A stretch of DNA of 38,838 nucleotides, taken from Paraplanobispora siamensis (GTDB lineage Bacteria > Actinomycetota > Actinomycetes > Streptosporangiales > Streptosporangiaceae). This document shows, piece by piece, positions 24,649 through 34,026 of the stretch. Location: the NCBI RefSeq assembly GCF_016863175.1, contig NZ_BOOJ01000042.1, positions 1-38,838 on the forward strand, written 5' to 3'. Every line of letters begins with the position of its first letter. Position 1 is the stretch's first letter. The translations under genes were made by a program, and so were the position numbers. The notes beneath the pieces are model-generated. The model searched no databases. It was not told the DNA's origin and saw only the letters and a list, made by a program, of their open reading frames with translations.

Positions 24649-26390
24649 TGACACCGTCGAACGAGAGAGCCCTGATCGGCCAGGAGATCGCCGGCTACTA
24701 CGTCGAAGACGTCATCGGCAAGGGCGGCATGGCCGTGGTCTACCTCGCCGTGGACTCCCGGCTGGACCGCCGGGTGGCCCTGAAGGTCCTCAACCCGCTG
24801 CTGGGCGAGGACGACCGGTTCCGTCAGCGCTTCATCCTGGAGTCGCGGACGGTCGCCAGCATCGACCACCCCAACATCATCCCGATCTACGAGGCGGACG
24901 CCGCCTCCGACGGCACGCTGTACATCGCGATGCGCTACGTCGACGGGCCCGACCTGCGCCGGCTGTTCTACGACCGCGGGCCGCTGCCGATCAGTCAGGT
25001 CAACCGGATATCGGCGCAGGTGGCCGCGGCGCTGGACACCTCGCACGCCCACGACCTGATCCACCGCGACGTCAAGCCCGCCAACATCCTGATCGCCGGG
25101 CACACCGAGGGCGAGCACGTCTACCTCACCGACTTCGGCATCACCAAGCACCGCACCTCGATCTCCGGGCTGACCCAGACCGACCAGTTCATCGGCACCC
25201 CCCGCTACATGTCGCCCGAGCAGATCAACAAGGAGGTCATCGACGGCCGCTGCGACCAGTACGGCCTGGCCTGCGTGGTCTACGAGGCCCTGTCCGGGCG
25301 GCTGCCCTTCCAGCGCGACAACGAGATCGCGCTGCTGTGGGCGCACCTGGCCGAGGCGCCCACGCCGCTCAGCACGCTCCGGCCCGAGCTCCCGATGGAG
25401 GTCGACGGGGTGATGATGCGGGCGCTGGCCAAGTCGCCCGAGCAGCGCTACGCCACCTGCACGGAGTTCATCGCCGAGCTGCGCGACGCGATCAGCGGCC
25501 AGTCCTACCGGCTCCAGCAGCCGCACCCGGGCCGCTCGTCCTACCCGCCCTACCCGTCCTACCCGGGCGAGCACTCCTACCCGCCCGGGCCGCCGCAGCC
25601 GGCCCAGCCCCACGACTCCGGGGCGCCGCAGCCGGCCCACTCCCACGACTCCGGGGCGCCGTACCCGACCCAGCCTCACCCGCCCGGGCAGGCGGGCCGG
25701 ACCATGCAGACCGGCGAGCGGCAGCAGTTCCACTCCACGCAGGCGACCGCGGCCAGGCAGAAGCCCGCCGGACCCCGCAGGAAGGGGGTGCTCATCGGCG
25801 CCGGGGTGGCGATCACGCTGATCGTCGCGCTGGTGGCGGTGCTCGCGGTGATCCTCCGGGGCAGCGGGACCGAGTGGACGCCGTACCGGGGGTCGGCCGC
25901 CGTTCCGGTGGCCTTCGAGCATCCCGCCGGCTGGACCGCGCTCCAGCACGCCGACGTGTTCACGGTCGCCTCGCCCCGGGCCGAGCAGTTCCAGGCCCTG
26001 TTCAGCACGCCGGTCACCGCCGACTGGGCCGACGTCAACGAGATCATCAAGACCGCCCCGGAGGAGGCCACCGGGATCTACGCCCAGACCCTGGACACGC
26101 TCGACCCGCGGGGCGGCGCCCAGCAGCTGCAGGAGACGCTGCAGTCGTCGCTGCCCGGTACGGTCAACGTGTTCTCCGAGGTGGTGCAGGTGCGCGTCGG
26201 CGGGCAGTCCGCCGTACGGCTGGAGGGCTCGATCGTCGATCCGCAGCGCGGCGGCCAGCTCGACTTCATCGGCTACGCGGTGGAGCGCCCGGACGAGCCG
26301 GCCCTCATGATCTACTTCTGTGCGCCCAGCCGGTGCGACGATAGCCTGGCCAACCGGTTCGTGCGGAGCGTGTCCTTCCCGTCCCAGTGA
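24648..26390 (+). CDS. Transmembrane Ser/Thr protein kinase (PknB group, no PASTA domain)
   Basis: A 580-residue kinase. The kinase domain (about 18-280) is intact: Gly loop GKGGMAVVY, ATP-binding Lys46 in VALKVL, catalytic HRDVKPANI (Asp141), DFG at 162-164 and SPEQ in the activation segment. A Pro/Gln/His-rich juxtamembrane linker leads to one membrane span at about 381-403 and an extracellular domain of about 170 residues beginning VAFEHPAGWTALQHADVF. PASTA repeats are absent. The ATG shares one base with the stop of the preceding gene (TGATG). The partner's Thr/Ser-rich cytoplasmic repeat is an attractive substrate, which is inference. Confidence 0.93.
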   Translation: MTPSNERALIGQEIAGYYVEDVIGKGGMAVVYLAVDSRLDRRVALKVLNPLLGEDDRFRQRFILESRTVASIDHPNIIPIYEADAASDGTLYIAMRYVDGPDLRRLFYDRGPLPISQVNRISAQVAAALDTSHAHDLIHRDVKPANILIAGHTEGEHVYLTDFGITKHRTSISGLTQTDQFIGTPRYMSPEQINKEVIDGRCDQYGLACVVYEALSGRLPFQRDNEIALLWAHLAEAPTPLSTLRPELPMEVDGVMMRALAKSPEQRYATCTEFIAELRDAISGQSYRLQQPHPGRSSYPPYPSYPGEHSYPPGPPQPAQPHDSGAPQPAHSHDSGAPYPTQPHPPGQAGRTMQTGERQQFHSTQATAARQKPAGPRRKGVLIGAGVAITLIVALVAVLAVILRGSGTEWTPYRGSAAVPVAFEHPAGWTALQHADVFTVASPRAEQFQALFSTPVTADWADVNEIIKTAPEEATGIYAQTLDTLDPRGGAQQLQETLQSSLPGTVNVFSEVVQVRVGGQSAVRLEGSIVDPQRGGQLDFIGYAVERPDEPALMIYFCAPSRCDDSLANRFVRSVSFPSQ

Positions 26391-26467
26391 GCGTGTCCGT
26401 TCAGCGGGTTCGGGAGTGGGCTCACGAGGGGGTTCACGAGTGGGTCCGGGAACGGGTCCGCGGGGGT

Positions 26468-26492
26468 GCCCGCCGTGCCTGCGGTGGCGGGC
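26468..26492 (+). terminator. Weak hairpin after the kinase gene
   Basis: GCCCGCC (26468-26474) pairs with GGCGGGC (26486-26492) around an 11-nt loop, about 78 bp after the kinase stop and 85 bp before the histidine kinase start. It is the only terminator-like structure in the gap. The bases before it carry repeated GGGTTC/GGGTCC-type units. Confidence 0.4.
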
Positions 26493-26564
26493 GGGTACTT
26501 GTGACCGACTTGTAAGCGGCTTGGCTGGGCGTTTTGTCCTGTATGCAATGGTGACGTGAGGGTT

Positions 26565-26576
26565 TAGTCTCCCCGC
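26565..26576 (+). promoter_or_regulatory. -10 element for a probable leaderless histidine kinase mRNA
   Basis: TAGTCT (26565-26570) ends six bases before the ATG at 26577, and no ribosome-binding site is present. This fits transcription starting at the start codon. The -35 is not convincing. Confidence 0.45.
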
Positions 26577-27737
26577 ATGGTGGTTCCCTTCCCTGCCCTT
26601 CGGCACCTCCGCACGGTGTCGAAAGCCGATCTTCTGATCGGCGGCGCGATCATCGCACTCGGGACCCTCGAAGCGTTCACCGTCGCCACCGAGTACGGTG
26701 CGGCGCAGACGCCCGAACTGTGGTGGATCGGCCAGGCGCTCGTCACAGGCGTCCTGGTCTGGTTCCGCCGCAAGGCGCCCGTCGCGGTCTTCATCCTCAT
26801 GATCCTGGCCCAGTACCTCTGGCACCGTCAGGGCTACGAGCACTGCCAGGTCTGGCAGCTGTTCTCCCTTCTGCTGGTCTTCCACACCGTGGGCGCCGAG
26901 CTGCCCTTCAAACCCGGCCTGGCCTGGGCCGCCACCGGCATCCTCGTCTTCGACTCCGGCGCGGTCGACCACCGGTGGCTCCCCTTCGAGGAGGTCGTCT
27001 TCCTGACCGTGATCTTCGGCGCCGCCTACCTCACCGGCCTGGCCCTGCACGCCTACGCCGCCCGGGCCCGCCGCCTGGCCGAGCACGCCGTACGCCTGGA
27101 ACGTGACAGAGAACGCCGGGCCGCCGAGGCCGTCGCCGAGGAGCGGGTCCGCATCGCCCGCGAGCTCCACGACGTCGTCGCGCACAGCGTGAGCATGATG
27201 GTCATGCAGGCCGGGGTGCTGCGCCGCCGGGGCGGCGGAGACGAGGACGCGCTGCGCGGCATCGAGCGCTCGGGCCGTGAGGCGGTCGAGGAGCTGCGCG
27301 TCATGCTCGGCGCGCTGCGCATGCCGCTCGACGAGGGCATCCCGCAGCCGGGCCTGGCCCAGCTGTCCACCACGGTGGGCTCGCTGGTCTCCTCGGGCCT
27401 GCGCATCAGCCTGGAGGTCGCCGGCGAGCCGGTACGGCTCCCGCCCGGCCTCGACCTGTCCGCCTACCGGATCGCCCAGGAGGCGCTCACCAACGCCGTC
27501 AAGCACGCGAGCGAGTCCGAGATCTCGATCAGCGTCGCCTACCACGCCGGCTCCGTGGAGCTGGAGGTCCTGGACGGGGGCGGCGGCGCCCCGTCCGGGC
27601 TGTCGACCGGCAACGGTCTCATCGGCATGCGCGAACGCGCCGAGCTCTTCGGCGGGACCTTCGAGGCGGGCCCGCGTCCCGAGGGCGGGTTCCGCGTCCA
27701 CGCACGCCTTCCGATCTCCCAGGAGGTTCTCGTATGA
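26577..27737 (+). CDS. NarL-type sensor histidine kinase
   Basis: A 386-residue sensor kinase. Four to five hydrophobic segments occupy residues 18-160, without a sizeable outer domain, so it probably senses a membrane-linked signal. The HisKA_3 phosphoacceptor motif ARELHDVVAHSVSMMVMQAG has His198. The C-terminal HATPase domain has AYRIAQEALTNAVKHA (N box) and NGLIGMRERAELFGG (G box). It overlaps the response regulator gene by four bases (ATGA), a matched pair. Confidence 0.93.
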   Translation: MVVPFPALRHLRTVSKADLLIGGAIIALGTLEAFTVATEYGAAQTPELWWIGQALVTGVLVWFRRKAPVAVFILMILAQYLWHRQGYEHCQVWQLFSLLLVFHTVGAELPFKPGLAWAATGILVFDSGAVDHRWLPFEEVVFLTVIFGAAYLTGLALHAYAARARRLAEHAVRLERDRERRAAEAVAEERVRIARELHDVVAHSVSMMVMQAGVLRRRGGGDEDALRGIERSGREAVEELRVMLGALRMPLDEGIPQPGLAQLSTTVGSLVSSGLRISLEVAGEPVRLPPGLDLSAYRIAQEALTNAVKHASESEISISVAYHAGSVELEVLDGGGGAPSGLSTGNGLIGMRERAELFGGTFEAGPRPEGGFRVHARLPISQEVLV

Positions 27738-28399
27738 ACACCATCCGCATCGTGATCGCCGACGACCAGGCGATGGTCCGCGCCGGGCTGCGGCTGGTGG
27801 TGGAGAGCGAGCCCGGCATGGAGGTGGTGGGGGAGGCCTCGGACGGGGTGGAGGCCCTCGCCGTGGCCCGCCGTACGCGCCCGGACATCGTGCTGATGGA
27901 CATCTCCATGCCGCGCATGGACGGCCTCACCGCGACCAGGCAGCTGCTCGACCAGCCGGATCCGCCCAAGGTGATCGTGCTGACCACCTTCGACACCGAC
28001 GAGAACCTCTACGCCGCCCTGCGCGCGGGCACCAGCGGCTTCCTGCTCAAGGTCTCCCCGCCCGAGCAGCTCGTGGAGGCCATCCGCGTCGTGGTCGGCG
28101 GCGACGCCCTGCTGGACCCGGCGGTGACCACCCGCGTGATCGCCTCCTTCGCCGGGCGTCACGACCCCGCGCCCCCGCCCCAGCTGGCCGACCTGACGCC
28201 GCGCGAGCTGGAGGTGCTGCGGTTCCTGGCCCGCGGCCTGACCAACGCCGAGATCGCCGGTGAGCTCTTCGTCGGCGAGGCCACGGTCAAGACCCACGTG
28301 GCGCGGGTGCTGATGAAGCTGCATCTGCGGGACCGGGCTCAGGCGGTGGTGTTCGCCTACGAGTCGGGCGTGGTGCGGCCCGGTGCGGCGGTGACGTAG
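27734..28399 (+). CDS. NarL/FixJ-family response regulator
   Basis: A 221-residue regulator. The receiver domain has the acidic pocket (IADDQ), phospho-acceptor Asp56 in VLMDISMP, conserved Thr in VLTTFD and Lys in FLLK. The LuxR-type helix-turn-helix is LTPRELEVLRFLARGLTNAE followed by VKTHVARVLMKLHLRDRAQAV. It acts with the kinase encoded just upstream. The target genes are not evident, though the neighbouring gap at 28400-28837 is long enough to hold a target promoter. Confidence 0.95.
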   Translation: MNTIRIVIADDQAMVRAGLRLVVESEPGMEVVGEASDGVEALAVARRTRPDIVLMDISMPRMDGLTATRQLLDQPDPPKVIVLTTFDTDENLYAALRAGTSGFLLKVSPPEQLVEAIRVVVGGDALLDPAVTTRVIASFAGRHDPAPPPQLADLTPRELEVLRFLARGLTNAEIAGELFVGEATVKTHVARVLMKLHLRDRAQAVVFAYESGVVRPGAAVT

Positions 28400-28837
28400 G
28401 GAGGGCTTCCGCCGGGGAGGGCGCTGTCGCTGCCGGTCCTCGGGCACGGGGATCGTCCCTCCTCGGTGCGGGTGCGGGTGCGGGTGCGGGCGGGGCGGGG
28501 CGGGGCGATCGTGACACCGGTGGGATGGTGACGGTACGGCCTCCCCGCCGGGCGCTTCCTCCGAACGGGAAGGTAGCCGCCGGGCCCGTCCCCGGTCGTC
28601 AGCCGCAGGACGGATCCGGCCTCCCCTGCGGGGGTGATCGGGCCCGCCCGCCGTACCCTCCACCGCGCACCGCGCCCATCCGTCCGCTGAGCCGCCCCCC
28701 GCCGTCCCTGCTCCGGCCCGGGTGCTGTGACGCTATGGGCGGTGAGTCCGACGACGGATATAACCGCTTTCGACGGGTGTACGGCGGCGGTCTCTGTTGC
28801 CGGAGGGAGTCCCGCGGGCTCCGGACGGAGGTGTCCG
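28400..28837. other. Non-coding gap with simple repeats
   Basis: No convincing gene is seen in these 438 bases. GGTGCG is repeated four times in tandem (28465-28488), followed by CGGGG three times (28491-28505). The open frames here are Arg/Pro-rich and have no family resemblance or ribosome-binding sites. No clear terminator follows the response regulator. Confidence 0.6.
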
Positions 28838-29597
28838 GTGGACAAGCGCGACGGTGTCCTGCCCACGCTCCTGATCACCGGGGTCTCGGCGTTCATGGCG
28901 TCGATGGGCAACCTCGTCGTCACCCGGGGCACTCTGCTGGTCGCGTCCGGCCTGCTGGGGATCGTCTACGGCATGGTGCGCAGCACGAGCCCGGCCTGGG
29001 GAAGCCCGCAGGTGATCGCGCCCATCGCGCCCATCGCGCCCCTCGCGGCCATCGCGGCCGGAGTGCCGCTGCTGGCCGGGTTCGCCGCCTGGGAGCGCAG
29101 GATGGTCAACCCGGTCGTCCCACCCCGGCTGTTCCGCCGCCGCGGGTTCACCCTCTCCAACCTGGTCGGGATGCTCGTGCAGTTCGGCCTGTTCGGCGGG
29201 ATCTTCCTGCTGACCCAGTTCCTTCAGCACGTGCTTCGCTCCTCCCCCCTGGACGCCGGGCTGCGCACCCTGCCGTGGACGGTGGTGCCCGTCCTCGTCA
29301 CCCCGCTCGCCGGCGCCTTCGGCGACCGGATCGGGGGCAAACGGCTCATGGTGGCCGCCACGGTCCTGCAGGCGAGCGCGCTGGCCTGGTTCGCGGTGGT
29401 CGCCTCCGGCCGTCCCCTACCTGGCGCTCCTGCCCGCGATGGTGGTCGCCGGGGCCGGCATGGGGCTGTTCTTCGCGGTCGGCCCGCGCCAGGGGCTGGA
29501 CTTCGCCGCGGCGCTGCTCACCCCCGCGCGCCCGGTCGCGCCCGTGCCCCCGCCCGCCGGTCCGGAGCGGCGGCTCAAGACCTCCGAGGGCGAGTAG
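28838..29597 (+). pseudogene. Remnant of an EmrB/QacA-type (DHA2) MFS drug exporter
   Basis: GTG 28838 follows GGAG and opens DKRDGVLPTLLITGVSAFMASMGNLVVT, a normal DHA2 N-terminus. It then jumps directly to a late segment (LLVASGLLGIVYG), so some 150-180 residues covering several membrane helices are missing. The middle (ERRMVNPVVPPRLFRRRGFTLSNL through LPWTVVPVLVTPLAGAFGDRIGG) is well preserved. At about 29411-29418 the frame shifts by one base: PYLALLPAMVVAGAGMGLFF continues in another frame. That frame then skips to an unrelated-looking tail ending at TAG 29595-29597. Two deletions plus a frameshift mean it cannot make a working transporter. Confidence 0.85.
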
Positions 29598-29608
29598 CGG
29601 AATCATGA

Positions 29609-30301
29609 TCAGACGGCGGCCTTCACGGGCTCCGGCGCGGTGCGGGCGACCGGGTAGTGGGAGATCCACTCCTCGCGGCTCATCCGGAGCATCTTCACGC
29701 CGAGCGAGCCCAGCGCGATCACCGGGATGCTCCAGAGCACCACGGTCACCGGACCGTACGGCACCGCAAGCGAGCTGCCGTAGCCGATCGCCAGGACCAG
29801 CGGGACCCACCAGTGGGCGAAGCCGGAACGCCAGACGCCGATCGCCAGGACCGGCATGCCGAAGATGGCGAAGAAGATCCAGGGCATCTGGAAGCCGAAG
29901 ACGACGCCGGGCAGGTTCACCATCTCCTCCATGATGCGCGTGGCCTCCTCGGGGCTGTGGTGCTGCCCGAGCCACCACTCCACCGGGTCGGCCATGAGCA
30001 GGCCCGACAGGTTGATGTAGCCGAGGATGACGAGCGGGCCCGCGATGTGGCCGAACACCGTCGCGCGCCTGCGCATCACGTGCAGCAGGGCGAGCGCGGC
30101 CAGGGCCATCAGCAGGTACGCCCAGTGGTAGAGCACCGACTGGACCTGGGCCAGGACGGGGTTGTCGCCGAAGCTGACCGCCTCGCGGTCGTCGCCCCAG
30201 GTGCCGGGGTCGAGGACGACGGCGATCGCCTGGAGGAGCGGGGCGAGGATCAGCAGCACGCCGGAGGTGACGCGCCGGAAGTCGGCCGAGTCTTTGAACA
30301 T
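29609..30301 (-). CDS. Multi-pass integral membrane protein, function unknown
   Basis: A 230-residue protein with about six hydrophobic helices (for example GVLLILAPLLQAIAVVL, ALAALALLHVM, FFAIFGMPVLAIGVW). A loop WWLGQHHSPEEATRIMEEM lies between helices. ATG 30301 follows AAGGAA; the longer upstream frame is Arg/Pro-rich and rejected. No family is recognised with certainty. It is convergent with the MFS remnant, 11 bp from its end, and divergent from gdhA. Confidence 0.75.
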   Translation of the reverse strand: MFKDSADFRRVTSGVLLILAPLLQAIAVVLDPGTWGDDREAVSFGDNPVLAQVQSVLYHWAYLLMALAALALLHVMRRRATVFGHIAGPLVILGYINLSGLLMADPVEWWLGQHHSPEEATRIMEEMVNLPGVVFGFQMPWIFFAIFGMPVLAIGVWRSGFAHWWVPLVLAIGYGSSLAVPYGPVTVVLWSIPVIALGSLGVKMLRMSREEWISHYPVARTAPEPVKAAV

Positions 30302-30458
30302 GAGGGTTTCCTTGCTTGTGCGGTGGCCTGAACTGGCCTGATGCCGAGCAAGGTAGTCAGCGCGAAGGCACCCGGTCGTCCGCCGCCGGGCTGATCCGGG
30401 GTCCACCCGCCGAGGTAAGCGCCGGTTGCCCCGGGGGTGACGGAGGGCCTGTACATCC

Positions 30459-31855
<1,397 letters not shown>

Positions 31856-31857
<2 letters not shown>

Positions 31858-31951
31858 GCCGCATGGTCTGAGCCGCATGGTCTGAGCCGCATGGTCTGAG
31901 CCGCATGGTCTGAGCCGCATGGTCTGAGCCCCTGATCTGAGCCCCTGATCT
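31856..31951. repeat. Tandem 14-bp repeats at the gdhA 3' end
   Basis: GAGCCGCATGGTCT occurs five times head to tail (31856-31925) with no mismatch, followed by two copies of a shortened variant GAGCCCCTGATCT (31926-31951). The first unit begins inside the gdhA stop codon. The unit derives from the gene's own end (CTGATCTGAGCC), so it grew by slippage at this locus. Confidence 0.95.
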
Positions 31952-31989
31952 GAGCGGCCCGACCCCGAGTGGCCCTCAGGGAGGGGTGC

Positions 31990-32937
31990 TCAGGGAGAGA
32001 CGGCCTGCCGGATCCCGGTGAGCGAGGCGGTCAGGAGGCGGGCGTGGCCGGTGGAGTCCGCGTAGTCGGCGAGGGCCGCGCACAGGAACACCGCCAGCAC
32101 GCGCGCGGCCGTCTCGCGTTCCGGAGCGAGCGGCCGCCCGTAGGCCGCCAGCAGCGCCGTACGGGCCGCGCCGGAGAAACCCGCGTAGGCCAGCGAGAGG
32201 TCCACCGCGGGGTCGGCCCGGCAGAGGTCGCCCCAGTCGATGACGCCGCTCGCCCGGCCGTCCGGGCCGACCAGCAGGTGCCGCAGGTGCAGGTCGCCGT
32301 GGACGATCACAGGGGGGCCGGGCGGGGGACCGGCCGCCTCCCCCTCGGCGAGAAGGCGCTCGACGGCCGGGTCCGGCCGCCACACGCCGCGCCGGGCGAG
32401 CCTTTCCAGGCGCTCGCGGGCCATCGGCGCCCGCACGCCGGGATCGCCCCGGCGCATCGGGTCGACCGGCAGCCCCGTGCCCACCTCGGCGGAGAGGCCC
32501 GGGTCGTGCAGGGCGCGCAGGAACGCGCCGAGATCGGTGGCGGCCCGCACCTGCCCGGCCGCCGGGAGGCCGGCCTCGGCCAACTCCCGGCCGGGGATGA
32601 GCTCCGTGCCCCAGAACGGCCACGGGTAGGAGCCTTCGGGACGCCCGACATGCGTGGGGGCCGGCAGCACCAGCGGCAACCTCGGCGCCAGGGCGGGCAG
32701 GGTCGCGATCTCCCGCTCGACGCCGGGCAGCACGACGGCGCGGCGCGGGAAGCGGAACACCCATCGCTCGCCGACGAGGTGGACGGTGTTGTCCCAGCCG
32801 GTGGCGAGCAACGTGACCGGTGCGCCGCGGAGACCGGGGAACCGCCCGCCCACCAGCGCGGCCGCCTCGGCCTCCCCGACATCGTGCTCGGCAGTCCATT
32901 CGGCTCCGGGAGTGTCCCCCTGAACGCTGCTCGTCAC
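31990..32937 (-). CDS. Aminoglycoside phosphotransferase-family kinase (APH)
   Basis: A 315-residue APH/choline-kinase-fold protein. The ATP-binding N-lobe contains TGWDNTVHLVGERWVFRFPR; the catalytic loop is VHGDLHLRHLLV, with the usual Asn replaced by His, a variant seen in many uncharacterised members; the Mg-binding motif is VIDWGDL. The substrate may be an antibiotic or a small metabolite; resistance cannot be claimed from sequence alone. The GTG start lacks a ribosome-binding site, but TAGCCT lies seven bases upstream. Confidence 0.88.
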   Translation of the reverse strand: MTSSVQGDTPGAEWTAEHDVGEAEAAALVGGRFPGLRGAPVTLLATGWDNTVHLVGERWVFRFPRRAVVLPGVEREIATLPALAPRLPLVLPAPTHVGRPEGSYPWPFWGTELIPGRELAEAGLPAAGQVRAATDLGAFLRALHDPGLSAEVGTGLPVDPMRRGDPGVRAPMARERLERLARRGVWRPDPAVERLLAEGEAAGPPPGPPVIVHGDLHLRHLLVGPDGRASGVIDWGDLCRADPAVDLSLAYAGFSGAARTALLAAYGRPLAPERETAARVLAVFLCAALADYADSTGHARLLTASLTGIRQAVSP

Positions 32938-32944
32938 GGCCGCC

Positions 32945-32950
32945 AGGCTA
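32945..32950 (-). promoter_or_regulatory. -10 element for a probable leaderless APH mRNA
   Basis: The minus strand reads TAGCCT, seven bases, then the GTG start codon. No Shine-Dalgarno sequence is present. The spacing matches other genes in this window that appear to be leaderless. Confidence 0.4.
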
Positions 32951-33041
32951 CCGCGCGCATGCCCCAGCGCCCCCGGGGAGCTCGCGGACGATGACCGGGC
33001 CTCGGCCGCACTCCGCTCCCGGTGCGCGGCCGTACCGCTGA

Positions 33042-33086
33042 GATCCGCGGGGAAGCGGTCAACGATCCGCGGGTGAGGTGGTCAAC
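33042..33086. repeat. Imperfect 22/23-bp direct repeat
   Basis: GATCCGCGGGGAAGCGGTCAAC (split here as GATCCGCGGG, GAAGC, GGTCAAC) at 33042-33063 is followed directly by GATCCGCGGG, TGAGGT, GGTCAAC at 33064-33086. The second copy covers the stop codon of the small secreted protein on the minus strand, so the end of the gene has been duplicated. Confidence 0.75.
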
Positions 33087-33387
33087 GCGTTTCCACCCAG
33101 ACGTCGACGATCTGGTGCGGGGTGATGCCCGTGACCGAGGCGGTCCCCGCCGGCTGCCAGGGGCCGATGATCGGGATCAGGCCGACCTCGGGAAGGAAGT
33201 GGCGCTGCAGGACCCGGATCCGGTGCTCGCCCGTCCCGGTGGTGCAGTAACTGGAGGCCTGCAGGCCGCTGATCTGATAGCTGCAGCCGGTGGGGGCGGC
33301 GTAGGCGCCGGAGGCCGTCCCGGTGACCAGCGCGGTGGTCGCGAACGCGGTCGCCGAGGCGAGCGCCGTCCATCTTCTCGCGTTCAT
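33082..33387 (-). CDS. Small secreted protein, unknown function
   Basis: A 101-residue protein. ATG 33387 is preceded by AGGGAG. Residues 1-31 form a signal peptide (MNARRW basic start, hydrophobic core, AYA cleavage before APTG). The mature part of about 70 residues has two Cys (GCSYQISGLQASSYC) probably disulfide-bonded. No family is recognised. The promoter region upstream is unusually AT-rich, which suggests regulated expression. Confidence 0.7.
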   Translation of the reverse strand: MNARRWTALASATAFATTALVTGTASGAYAAPTGCSYQISGLQASSYCTTGTGEHRIRVLQRHFLPEVGLIPIIGPWQPAGTASVTGITPHQIVDVWVETR

Positions 33388-33739
33388 GCCTGACTCCCTG
33401 GGGGTGGAGACATCGGATGCATGGAGACGTCGTGGTGCGCGGTGGGGCTCAGATGCGCGGTGGGCCGGATCGCCGCAGCGACCATCACTCATCTCATAAG
33501 AAAGTTTCCTAAAAATTAAATTAGTCACACCTCTGTGGCACCGTCAACACTCTGGTGCGTGTGGAACGGGGGCATGCGGGATCGGCGCGGTGCCGCCCGG
33601 TGTGGCGCGGTCCGGCGCCGGGGAAGGCGGGGGCGGTTCCGGTGGGTGGCCGGATCAGGGCGGGTTCTCCCGGGAGGGCTGCTCCTCGATCAGTCTGACG
33701 AGTGATCGGCGTCCTCTTCCACCGGCGAAAACCAAGCCG
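33388..33739. promoter_or_regulatory. Gap with an AT-rich imperfect palindrome upstream of the secreted protein
   Basis: Within this gap 33490-33530 is sharply AT-rich against its surroundings. It holds TAAGAAA-G-TTTCCTA (33497-33511), an inverted repeat centred on 33504 with one mismatch per arm, followed by AAAATTAAATTAG. It lies about 110 bp upstream of the small secreted protein start and is probably its control region. The rest of the gap contains only Arg/Gly-rich frames without coding signs. Confidence 0.45.
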
Positions 33740-33958
33740 ATGCCCATGACGGCCGCTCGACAGGTCATTCCACCCCTTCACCGCCTCGTAAGTTTCACCG
33801 ACTGCCTCACGCCCACGCTTGACCCGTGGTCAGATCTCGTACGGCGGCTGCGGGATGCGGCGCCGGAGGAACGGGACCGGCTCGTCGTGGCCGGCTCCGA
33901 CAGCGGTGACGGCGCCACCCAGGGATGGGTGCACAACCCGCGACCAGGAGTGTCCTGA
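33740..33958 (+). CDS. Short uncertain ORF, unrecognised
   Basis: A 72-codon frame. Its second half (SDLVRRLRDAAPEERDRLVV and onward) has strong G/C third positions and a plausible helix; the first half does not. No ribosome-binding site precedes ATG 33740 or 33746. The TGA lies inside the left arm of a long inverted repeat. It may be the tail of a decayed gene. Confidence 0.25.
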   Translation: MPMTAARQVIPPLHRLVSFTDCLTPTLDPWSDLVRRLRDAAPEERDRLVVAGSDSGDGATQGWVHNPRPGVS

Positions 33959-34019
33959 AGATCTCGGTGAGCGGGCCGACTTCCGCCGACACGCTCACCG
34001 AGATCTTCATGACACTCCT
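33946..34019. terminator. 28-bp inverted repeat between convergent frames
   Basis: 33946-33973 and 33992-34019 are reverse complements with a single mismatch, separated by 18 nt. The right arm begins seven bases from the DUF2267 stop codon, so a terminator for that gene, possibly for both strands, is the simplest reading. Each arm also contains AGGAGTGTC followed by ATGAAG (right arm, read on the minus strand) or CTGAAG (left arm), that is, a ribosome-binding site and start, which is unusual for a terminator. Confidence 0.6.
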
Positions 34020-34026
34020 TGGTCAT

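Noticed and set aside
28465-28505. GGTGCG/CGGGG tandem units considered as a CRISPR-like or iteron array
   Set aside because: Units of 5-6 bp without spacers are simple slippage repeats; no origin or cas gene is nearby.
28525-29934. 469-codon plus-strand frame overlapping the MFS remnant
   Set aside because: Arg/Pro/Ser-rich composition and no motif; the true remnant is in another frame with clear DHA2 transporter segments.
33521-33781. 86-codon minus-strand frame
   Set aside because: Starts without a ribosome-binding site, Arg/Pro/Thr-rich, overlaps the promoter of the secreted protein and has no recognisable domain.
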